A DNA stretch of 64,000 bases. Source: Tuctoria greenei (Eukaryota; Streptophyta; Magnoliopsida; Poales; Poaceae). The translations under genes and the position numbers were made by a program. A model generated the notes under the pieces. The model was not told the origin of the DNA and did not search any database. It saw only the letters and a list, made by a program, of their open reading frames with translations. Below are positions 31,801 through 43,000 of the stretch, piece by piece. Every line of letters begins with the position of its first letter. Position 1 is the stretch's first letter. The stretch covers positions 1,178,001-1,242,000 of the forward strand of contig JAYESD010000012.1 of the NCBI GenBank assembly GCA_036927565.1, given 5' to 3'.

Positions 31801-31968
31801 CGACTAAACCTAACACGACACCGCCAACTCCTTCGACCGGGGATCCAATCGAATCGACATGGGACACTGATAGGGTGAGAGGGACGGGAAGGGGGGGGGG
31901 GGGGGGGGCGGGGTTCGGACCTTGCGGCCGGGGGAGATCTCGGCGAGGAGCGCCCGTCGCAGCGCCAT
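28872..31968 (-). CDS. NDUFV1: NADH:ubiquinone oxidoreductase 51-kDa subunit, mitochondrial
   Basis: The flavoprotein 1 subunit of complex I: it binds FMN and the N3 4Fe-4S cluster, oxidises NADH and passes electrons into the matrix arm. Exon 1 is 31921-31968 (16 codons, MALRRALLAEISPGRK), the intron 30336-31920 (GT-AG), exon 2 28872-30335; total 503 residues, close to the 486 of Arabidopsis At5g08530. An arginine-rich presequence runs to about residue 50 (SRSFSTQ), followed by a polyproline stretch. Then come the NADH/FMN site (GRGGAGFPSG at about 126, NADESEPGTCKDRE at about 160) and the cluster motif SCGQCTPCREGT with a late cysteine in TICALGDAA. The frame in exon 2 is also open upstream of the splice site through intron sequence (poly-Val from a CAA repeat), so a gene model starting at 30515 would be wrong. 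Exon 1 is inferred from reading frame and splice signals; the rest is certain. Divergent from TRA1. Confidence 0.93.
30431..30510 (-). repeat. SINE-like 3' tail in the NDUFV1 intron
   Basis: On the minus strand the sequence has AACTTGCTTGGGAC-AAAGACTTGG followed by a (GTT)n run at about 30437-30463. This matches the 3' end of plant Au-type SINEs (CCAACTTGCTTGGGAC...TTGTTGTTG). The 5' part is absent or unrecognisable. Confidence 0.55.
31891..31908. repeat. 18-base poly-G run beside the NDUFV1 exon 1 donor
   Basis: An uninterrupted run of G on the plus strand (C on the transcript) begins about 12 bases inside the intron from the exon 1 donor at 31920. Length polymorphism and sequencing error are both likely here. 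Confidence 0.8.
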
Positions 31969-34004
31969 CTCCGCCTCCGCCTCGCGTGCTCCGCGCCGCG
32001 GCTGGGATCTAGTCGAGGAGGGTTGCTGGTCTGCCTGGATTGCGACTTGCGAGAGATTGCGGAGAGAGAGGCCGCGATGACCGGAGAGGGGTGGCTGCGT
32101 GGGTGAACTCTGTCCGAAGACAGAGAGAGGTACGCCTCCTGGTTTGGGCCGGGGCCTACTTGTAGTTTGGTTTGGGCTTTGCTTTCTGGCTTGACTAGTT
32201 GGTTGTGTGCTTTAAGGCTATCCGCACTCGTGATTCTATAGACTCTGTTTATCACAGTTTTTGCTACAACTTCTTTATGAAAATAAGCTGAGAGTATGCC
32301 AAATAAAAAGCTTTTGTAACGACTTATTAGTTCAGCCGCTTCTCAAAAATGAACTAAAAGGAAGATATAAGCAGAAGTTGTTTTCCACTAGCTTTTCAAA
32401 CAAGCTGGTTTTGTAACAAGTTCCAGTTATGCTAAACAGGACCATACACTACTCTATACATTCTTCTCCTTTTATTTTATAGCATTTACTCTAAATTTAC
32501 ACTATCTAACAATCTTTACAACAACACCATTGTGAACGGTCTAACAAATTTCTTGATGGCTGAAAGTTGATTGGGAACATCACTATAAACAAAACGACTA
32601 GAATGCAAACAGTTTTCAAGTGCAGTCGTGTAAAAAATAATTTTAAATCACACGATCTACAGTCAATGATCATTGCATTATGCACTTAATCCATCTCAAA
32701 AAGACAATAGTGTTTTATCTTGCATTCATGTTACCGAGTGGGAGTGTTCAGATGAAAAAAAATTGCTATAAGATGCAGAGCGTATGGTCTAGAGAAATTT
32801 TCGTACAACTGCACGGAATGATTATTTGCATTTCAGTCGTTCTCTTCTTTAATTTTTTTGCTGGCCTTGACAATTTGTGTTAATTCCCTTAACATTAACG
32901 CGGGAAATAAAAAGATAAAGTGAATTACATGATAACTGCAGCAACTAGCGTAATGAGTGTGAGTAGGTCACGCTTCTTACAAATTGCTCGAACAAGTTGT
33001 ATATATTGTTTAAATGGCGCGCATGAGGTTCCAACTAATGAAATGATGTGACATCAATCTCGCAATCCCTCGTGAATGACTCTTTTATAAAATTTTCTTG
33101 CCTCTATTGTCCATCACTTTTTTCTTATTCCATGACTCTCATAGATTTATTATAAAAATTAATGACCACACCTTTGTAAGATGTTATGTGAAATATATCG
33201 ATGTTCATGTCCACCCAGTGTTTTATTTTTATTTTTTTCCACCGTCATACTTTGCTGCTTTTACAAAATATTATTGCAAAAAAAAAACATTCGCCGATTG
33301 AGAGTAACATAAACACCATTCAGTTTTTAGAGACTTAATCTCAAACGCACCTCTTAAAAAAATTGTTATTGTACTTAAACTATCCGCACTCGTCTACTCT
33401 ATATCTTACTATAAAATATAATCAAAATCAAATGATACTCTACACAACTTCTTCTATACATACTTTAAAATTTTCAGTAACTTTCCTATTAATCTGTTCA
33501 ATAAATGCGGTCAGTCTTAACACGCAATTCATTCAAAAAGATATCCCTGCCCCTGTACATGTTCAGAATTGACTGCACATTCTGGTGGCGCACCCAAACC
33601 AACGAGGCAGCGAGCGATCCGTGGTGGAGTTGACCGGACTCGACCCGGCTCGTCACAACTCACGAGCCGCCCTTCCACACCTCGTTCATATAACGCCGAT
33701 CCTATTCCCCCATCGCTCTCGTCTTCCTCCGTCCTCCTCACTCCCCTCCCTTCTCTTCACCTCCCCCAAACCCTCGGCTCGGTCACCCTTCCAAACGAGT
33801 AGCCCGACCGCACTCGCGTCGGTGGGAATCGAGCCCGCGCCTCCCACTCCCGTCCCCTCTCGTTACCCCCCGCGCCCACTCATCCTCCTCCTCCTCCACA
33901 GCGGCGGCTCGCGGAGCCCTCCCGGCGCCGATCTCCAAAACCCTAAGTCCTGGCGCGGTAGGGTCGGGGCTGGACGCCGACCGGTGGTGGGTCGCCCGCC
34001 CGCC
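31969..34004. promoter_or_regulatory. Shared divergent promoter region of NDUFV1 and TRA1
   Basis: About 2 kb between the two start codons. The NDUFV1 side (31969-32110) is GC-rich leader. The TRA1 side (about 33650-34004) is CT-rich leader typical of plant 5' UTRs. The AT-rich middle contains two copies of an element start, CTATCCGCACTCGT, at about 32219 and 33380. Around 32290-32450 lies an imperfect foldback-like stretch ending GCTAAACAGGAC, typical of hAT-type MITEs. No complete MITE could be bounded. Confidence 0.45.
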
Positions 34005-37000
34005 ATGGCGCCCATCAACAGCAGCAACATGGAGCAGCACTCGCAGCGGCTCCTCGAGCCCGAGCTACGTAAGCGATCCCCTCCCGCTCCCACCCCAATT
34101 CCCCCCGCGTTTTTATCTTTCGTGTTCGCCGGCGCCGTGAATTCTCCGTCGCCTTCGGAATTGGTGTTTAGTTTTTGGGAATTTTTCGAATGTTTGGATA
34201 AAATCTGTTGTGTTGTGCCGTTTGCGCTGCCTGCAACAGTGTTTATCCCTCGTCCTCTGCCCTTGCTACGTCTCTTGTACCTCTCTTCGAATTTCACGTT
34301 TCCAGCTTATATCATAAGTTGCAGAGTGCGCCCTGGCATTTCGGTCTTATGTTGTGGCACATTCATCCCCTTTCCATTTTTTTTTGTGTCTTTCTGGAGC
34401 TGCTTACCTTATTCGTTCACTCCGTTTTGTGATTCAGTGTTCCATTACGCGAACAAATAAACATAATCCTCACTCAACGCATTCATGTTTTATTTGTCTC
34501 AGTGGTCTGATACTTGTCTCTTTACTTTGCAGCTGTGCAAGTGCGGCTACAACTTGCCATGGAAGTTCGGGACAGCCTCGAGATGACACACACTCCTGAT
34601 TACCTAAACTTTCTCCGCTGTTACTTCAGGGCCTTCTCAGCTATCCTCACAAATTACACGAAGCCACAGGCCACTGAGAACGCTGAGCACAAGCTGCGGA
34701 ATGTTGTGATCGAGATCCTCAACCGTCTTCCACACAGTGAGGTGCTCCGACCGTTTGTGCAGGACTTGCTCAAGCTTTCCCTCCGTGTGCTGACACAGGA
34801 CAATGAGGATAATGCTCTCCTTGCCATCCGAATAGTGTTTGACCTCCTCCGTAACTTCCGCCCTACAGTTGAGGCGGAGGTGCAACCATTTCTTGATTTC
34901 GTCGTTGCCATATACCGTAACTTCCCTAATACAGTCACATACTTCTTTGATAATCCTAATGCCAGTGCCAATATGTCCGCTGCCGTGCCCATTCAGCATT
35001 TGGACCCCACTGTTGATGCCCCTGGCACAATGGCAGTGCCTGGTGGCGGGCAGCTCAACCCAAGTGCACGGTCATTCAAGATAGTCACAGAGAGCCCTCT
35101 TGTGGTGATGTTTCTCTTTCAGTTGTATGCCAAGCTTGTGCAGACAAATATCCCGTATTTGCTGCCACTCATGGTTTCTGCCATCTCTATCAAGGGGCCA
35201 GACAAGGTGCCACCACACCTTAAGACACCCTTCAATGATCTAAAGGGTGCACAGGTCAAGGTATGCATTAGTCTGTCTGTTTTTGATCACCTTCTCTGTG
35301 TAGTTTGTGATGCATTTCCGGTTTCTGCTGCAGACCTTGTCATTCCTGACGTACCTGCTGAAGAGCAATGCAGATTATATAAAGTCATATGAGGAAAGCA
35401 TATGCAAGAGCATTGTCAATTTGCTTGTTACATGTCCTCCTGATTCCGTTTCCATCAGAAAGGCAAGAATCGGACTGGAGCTTAATCAAATTCTTGTGAT
35501 TATATGCACATTGCTTTGAAAAAAAAATACTTGTGTCTTTATTTGCATATACTGATTTACAGGAACTGCTAGTTGGTCTGAAGCAAGTTCTCAACACTGA
35601 GTACAGGCGAGGGCTGTTCCCATTGATTGACACACTTCTCGATGAAAGGTAAACAAATCAATTTTTTTTACTTTGTTTTAGTAATTGTCGTTGGGTTCCC
35701 ATCAAACTACCATGGTTCTGTGGTTCCTCCTGTAATGTGATCTTTCTGGTATTTCATTCTACTTTGATTAATTACTCAGGTACTTCTTATCTTCTCTCAA
35801 TCGTGCTTCTGTTTTGTTATTTGCAAGTGGAACACCACTTTACTTGTGGGGTGCTACACTACATGTGGCATTAATCAAAGTTATTTTTGGAAGGCTGATA
35901 GCCCTAAAATAAAATTATTAGAAAGATCGTTAAACACTTTTGAGCTGATCTATGGGTAGTTCAAGGACTTTAGTTCCCGCAGAGGACCATATATTAAGGA
36001 TTGTATCAGGTTCATATTGCTGTCAAAATTATTAGGATTTCCACTATTCACATTCATCTATAGAAATGTATTTCTAAAAGGAAACTATAAAATCACTTGA
36101 TTATCTCTCCTGAATTCTTAGAAGCCGTGCAGATAATCTCCATAGCCAATACCACTCTTGTCAGTTTCCAGGATAAAATCAATTTGTTCCTCAATGAAAA
36201 AAAAACAACCATTCAATAATTTGTATTCTGTTGTAATTCAATTTTAGTTATCAGAAAACAGCTTTTAGAAGTGGAGGAATAGTTACGTCTATGAACATGG
36301 CACCATGTGATGTCATGCTAGAAACTTCTGAAATGTATATATACGTAAGTACATATCAAGCTGATCATTACCGCAATTGCTTTTGATACTTGTGTATTGC
36401 AAACCAAATGCAAAGCACTGAATCTTTTTCTCCCTTTGCAAATATTTAGCGTTCCCTGTTCTACATGTTTCGTGGGTTTCATCTCTAGCCTACCCCAACT
36501 TGCTTGGGGCTAAAAGGCTTTGCTGTTGTAGTTGCAAATGTTTAGTGTTCCCTGTTTTACATGTTTTTGTTTCTAATCCAGTTATTTTTTAACACCTTTG
36601 TCTTGTCAGGGTATTGGTTGGCACAGGTAGAGTTTGTGTCGAAACATTGAGGCCTCTTGCTTATACCCTTCTTGCAGAATTGGTGCACTATGTTAGAGAA
36701 GATCTGTCTCTGCCACAGGTTTGCCTCTTTTTTAAATTTTGGTTAGTCTATGTTGTTAACTATTCAGGGCAATCTTTTCTCTGAGTTGCAAGTATAGTTG
36801 CGCAGTGGAACTTGACAAGTTAAGCTGTTTCGTGATTTTTTTTCACTGCTAGAAAAAATTGATAGAATGTTATGATGGAGACATAGCTAAGCATACAATT
36901 TATTGGTTAAGCTAAATACCTTGTCGAATCTCTTTTTGGCTAGTCGATATATAAGAATCTGCTGAATACAGTATAAAGGAAATTAGTCACTTAAATGATG

Positions 37001-40000
37001 CTGAAACCTTCTGATAGTAAAGTTCACTTTAAAGATGTTTATAATTTATTTGGTCAATTGTATTCACACCTTTATCTGGATGATGTTGTTGTTGCTACTA
37101 AAAGCAGAATTTCACTCTTGTGCAGTTGTCACGGATCATCTATTTGTTCTCTCGGAATATGCACGATTCTTCATTAACCCTTGTAATTCACACAACATCT
37201 GCTCGTTTGATGCTGAATCTGGTATGATTAATATTCTCTTTTTTTTGGCAATGAATAATAGGATTTACATTATGTTTTTGGTCTCATTTTTCTCCTCTTA
37301 ACTGTATGCATGCATACTAGCATACAAAACATCATGCATGGAAGTAAATTAGTCAGTAGTTTAGCTTTGCCAGTGTTTGTAAGGTGTTGCTTGTGGTGGT
37401 GCTTCAGGTTGAGCCCATCTATCAAAAGGGCGTTGATCAGCAAAGCATGGATGAAGCACGCCTTTTATTGGTAAGAAATGTTTTTTATAATGCTACTTCA
37501 GCTGGTTTTTCCTGAATCAACCTTCTTATTAGCCCAAAAATGCCCAGGGACGTATATTGGATGCATTTGTTGGGAAGTTCAGGACACTAAAGCGAACAAT
37601 CCCTCAGGTATACATCAATCATGATTTCTTTCGGTTGAGTAGGGCTTGTTGGGAGGGAACCACCACTTAATTTGTCACTAAATTACAAGCTGTTATGGTT
37701 AGTAGCTGGACTACTACCCATAACACGAAAACTCTGGCAGATGCATTAGCTATTGCAACACTTAGTCAATGTTTAAAATTAATGGTCAGTACCGGGCGAT
37801 TTGTTATCTCATATATAGAGGAAATCATATTTTTTTTCATGACATAGAACTGTAAAGGCAAAAAAAATCAAAATATATAAAACCATTGCAATGAAACATT
37901 GAATATTGTGCATGTAGTTACATGATACAATCTCCATTGCAACTCGACATTTCCTCTGCCGGTGACACTGGATGGTGTAATTTAATTATGTGCCTCCTAA
38001 TCATCTTAAAGCACATGTGTATGAAGAGTATGTTTTGAACAGAAAGATCAATGCTATCTCCTTCATTTTTGTTGCTTGCACTGTCAGCTTACTCCATTCT
38101 ATCTCTTCAGTTGCTTGAAGAAGGTGACGAGGGGAAGGAGCAACCAAACTTGAGAATGAAGCTTGAAGTCCCATTACAGGTATATCCAGATAAATTGAAA
38201 CTGCCATCCTCTCTTCAAGACAATCAGAAACTGATGCGTGGATTGATTTGGACTTTTTTGACTTAGAGAGTTGCCTAGCTCAAATTTCTGAAACATAAAG
38301 ATGCCATGGTAAATTACTAATGTTTAAAGATTACCGGCACTTCTGCTGTGCAGACCATATTTAGTTTCTCTGTCTTTTGCTGGTAACGGCATTTCTAAAG
38401 TTTTGTTTGTTAATTAAATATGAGAAGCCTACCCCAACTCGTTTGGGACTAGATCATTGTTGTTTATAATTAAATATGAGAGTAACGTAATTACATCCCC
38501 CATGTTAACAAATGGTCATGGAATAATGTGTTGGGCTTGGGTATTTGGTACAGTGTGATACAAACTGAGGCTGTTTTACTGATGAATCAAGCTTGACTTC
38601 TTTTGGCATAATTTACAGACTGTGCTGAACTTGCAACCACCTTTGGAGTACACCAAGGAAGTTCATGATTATAAAAGTTTGATAAGGACACTTGCTGTGG
38701 GTATGTATTCTAAAGTACTGCATTATCAAACATGTTTGGGCGTTTACTTACAGTTATTGGTGACATTCAAATGAATATTTCCTACTGAACTCATGACAGG
38801 AATGAAGACAATTATATGGAGCATAACCCATGCTCACTGGCCACGTCCACAGGTACTGTGAACCTCCAATTCTGTGGATCCTTTTTTTTGCCATTTTGAT
38901 GTTGTGCTTTAGCATTATTCCCATGTACTTACAATCCTATCACGTAACAGCAACAAAATCAACAATCTTCGAACTTACCAGTTCAAACCTTCAGGGGATT
39001 GCGGGAAGATGAGGTCCATCACCTTGAAACTCCTTGGTTTCTTTGTTTTTGTTTGATTGAACTTCTTCTAATCTAGTCTGTTGGTCTTCTAGGTACGGAA
39101 GACATCAGGCGTTCTAAAGTCTGGTGTTCACTGTTTGGCTCTTTTTAAGGAAAAGGATGAGGATAGGGACATTCTGCAATGCTTTTCACAGATGCTAGCT
39201 ATAATGGAAGCTCGTGATATAATGGATATGTTTTCCTTTTGCATGCCTGACCTCTTCAATTGCATGACAACCAATAACCAGCTCTTGCACATATTTTCCA
39301 CACTTTTGCAAGCTCCCAAGGTTCTCCGGCCTTTTACAGATGTATTGATTAATTTCCTTGTTAGCTCAAAGCTTGATGCCTTGAAGCAGCCAGATTCACC
39401 TGCAGCAAAGCTTGTCTTGCAACTTTTCCGATTCTTGTTCATTGCTGCAGCAAAAGCCCCGGAAAGCTGTGAACGCACACTTCAGCCTCATGTGCCCGTA
39501 ATAATGGAAGTTTGCATGAAGAGTGCCACTGAAGTTGAGAAACCCCTTGGTTACATGCACCTTCTCCGAAGCATGTTTCGTGCCTTGAACAGTGCAAAAT
39601 TTGATTCGTTGATGCGTGATCTTATACCATCTCTGCAACCCTGCCTCAATATGTTGCTCTCCATGCTTGATGGTCCAATAAGTGAAGATATGCGGGACTT
39701 GGTTTTGGAGCTCTGCCTGATTTTACCTGCCCGTTTGAGTTCTTTGCTGCCCCACATTCCTCGTCTAATGAAACCTCTTGTTCTTGCTCTGAAAGGTAGT
39801 GATGAACTTGTGAGCTTAGCTCTGCGCACTCTAGAGTTTTGGATTGACAGTCTGAATCCTGACTTTTTGGAACCTAGCATGGCAAATTTGATGTCAGAGG
39901 TCATTCTTGCTTTATGGTCTCACTTAAGGCCTCCTCCTTACACATGGGGAACAAAGTCATTGGAACTCTTAGGTAAGCTAGGGGGTCGAAACAGACGGTT

Positions 40001-43000
40001 TCTGCGGGAGCCTCTTGCACTTGAATGCAAGGAAAATCCAGAACATGGACTACGTCTAGTTCTGACTTTTGAGCCTGCAACACCATTTTTAGTCCCCCTT
40101 GACAGATGCATACACCAAGCTGTTGGTGCGGTTATGCAAAGTACTACTATGGAAGCTTTCTACAGGAAGCAGGCTCTCCAGTTTATTCGAGTGTGCCTTG
40201 ATTCTTTATTAAATCTGAGGGAAAATGTATCTGGTGAGGGTGTGAGCCCTGGTGTTCTTGGGACATTGCTGATCTCTTCTTTGGATCCCTCAAGGCGTCG
40301 CAGTGATGCTTCAGATACGAAGGTTGGTAGGGGTGCTAATGTTTTTAACATATGATTTTTAGCAGTTTTGTTCTGCTTGTCTCTATTGTATTTTGAGTTT
40401 GCGACATTTGACATCCTTGATTTATTGGTTATTTTCCTGCTCTTATTTGTTGTTGCTAAAATTTCTGAAGTGAACTTAGTTTATCCGACTTCCATGAATC
40501 ATGGGATACCGTATTTTTCACATTTCACTAAGCAGATGATAGTAAACTTGCAAAGTTGCATGACTTTAATATAATCACCATATTTAAATCTTTGAAATTT
40601 ACAGCTAATGTTATAAGGTAATGCTGCTTATCTTTTGGTCTAGTAACTGTTGCCTAGTTAATGTAAAACCAAAGAAATGATTCTTTAATTATTTAGGCAC
40701 TGATTTGTGTTCAATTGTACAACTGTATCAATCCCTGTTATGTCCCTGTAATCACTTTCTACATCCCGTTGTTGAATCAGGTGTTATCACAACCTTGTTA
40801 AACAATATTAATGATTTTTTGGAATGACCATTTAGGCCCCCTTTGGCACAACTCTACAAAGCTGATTCTCTGGATTCACTTCTAATTCTCTGTTGAAGTG
40901 ATTCCGTGGCTGAAAATGATTCTCTACGATTCTCTAGAATAAACTCTTAGAATCAGGACGGAGAATCACTTCATAGAATCAGGAGAAGCTACTTTTTTTA
41001 GCTTGCAGCCTCTTAGTTCATTTCAGAGAATCACTTCACAGAATCATCCAAGAATCAATTCTTCTGAAAAACAGTGTTTGGCACAACTTCCCTGATTCTG
41101 CCTAAGAATCAGCTCCGTGGAGCTCTGCCAAAGGGGGCCTTAGATTTTATTTTATTATTTCTCTTACAGGTTACTTAATTTTACTAATGATTGTCCAAAC
41201 AGAAGTGAGTTTGTAGATTATTTTTAGTCATCTTCTTACTGATTCATCTTTGATTTTTAGGGGGACTTAGGGGTGAAGACAAAAACGCAACTACTGGCTG
41301 AGAAATCTGTTTTCAAGACTCTACTTGTAGCCATCATTTCAGCTAATTCTGACACAGGTCTTCATGATGAGAAGGATGACTATGTTGTTGATATATGTCG
41401 GCATTTTGCTATGCTTTTCCATGTTGATTCTCCATCCTCCAATCAATCTGGATTTATGCAGCCTGTTGGTACTGCACTCCCATCTAGCATCAGCATGGGA
41501 TCTAGATCAAGAAGCAACACATCATCTAACCTCCGGGAGCTGGACCCTTTAATATTTTTGGATGCCTTGGTCGAAGTGCTATCCAGTGAAAATCGCCAGC
41601 ATGCAAAAGCTGCGCTCGCTGCCTTGAATACTTTTGCTGAGACGTTAATTTTTCTTGCTCATATGAAGCACACTGGTATGCTAAGGGGAGGCCCTAGCAC
41701 CCCTATGCTAGTTTCTAGTCCATCTTTAAATCCAGTGTATTCTCCTCCACCAAGTGTGCGGGTTGCTGTATTTGAGGAATTGTTACCTCGGCTATTGCAT
41801 TGTTGTTACAGTAGCACATGGCAAGCTCAGATGGGTGGTGTAATGGGACTTGGTGCATTGGTTGGTAAGGTGTCTGTGGAGACCCTATGCATCTTTCAGG
41901 TCAAGATTGTACGTGGTCTTCTATTTGTTCTTAAGAGGCTTCCAGTGCATGCAAACAAAGAGCAGGAGGAGACAAACCATGTCCTAACACAAGTTCTGCG
42001 GGTAGTAAACAATGCAGACGAAGCAAACAGTGAACCTCGCCGACAAAGTTTTCAAGGAGTTGTCGAGTATCTTACAACAGAGTTGTTTAACCCCAATGCT
42101 TCAATGGTTGTTAGAAAGAATGTACAGGCATGCTTATCACTGCTTGCTAGCAGGACTGGCAGTGAGGTATCTGAATTGCTTGAGCCTTTATATTTACCAT
42201 TGCTTCAGCCTCTCATTTCACGGCCTCTTCGTACAAAGAACATTGAACAACAGGTACCATTTTTTAAATTTTGACTTGTGAGTTATTCAAAGTTGAAGTT
42301 CACGTATATGAATAGATTAACACTCCCCTATTTTCACAGGTGGGAACTGTTACAGCACTAAACTTCTGTCTTGCACTCAGACCTCCTCTTCTAAAGTTGT
42401 CTCCTGAGCTTGTGAATTTTTTGCAAGAAGCACTGCAAATTGCAGAGGCTGATGAAACTGTGTGGGTCACCAAAATGATGAACGCCAAAGTAGTTCTAAC
42501 ATGGAACAAACTAAGAACTGCATGCATTGAACTACTTTGTACTGCAATGGCATGGGGAGACTTAAGAGCCCCAAATCATAATGATTTGCGAGCAAAGATC
42601 ATTTCAATGTTTTTCAAATCTTTAACATGCAGGACGACAGAAATTGTCAATGTTGCTAAGGAGGGCCTTCGTCAGGTGCTCTTTAGTTGTATCTTCGCCC
42701 TCATACATTGATATGAAACCTCTGACAATTTGAAATTCAGTGTCCTAACTGGTGGTTGCATTTCATAGGTTGTTCAACAGCAAAGGATGCCAAAGGATCT
42801 TCTACAAAGCAGTTTAAGGCCCATCCTAGTTAATTTAGCACACACAAAGAGTCTAACCATGCCATTGCTCCAAGGATTAGCCCGCCTACTTGAGTTACTG
42901 TCAAACTGGTTTAATGTCACTTTAGGTGCTAAGTTATTGGATCACTTGAAAAAATGGCTGGAACCAGAAAAGCTTGCCCAAACTCAAAGATCCTGGAAGG

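Noticed and set aside
33585..34460. 291-codon plus-strand open frame over the TRA1 start
   Set aside because: It runs through CT-rich 5' UTR, TRA1 exon 1 in a different frame and intron 1; composition explains its length.
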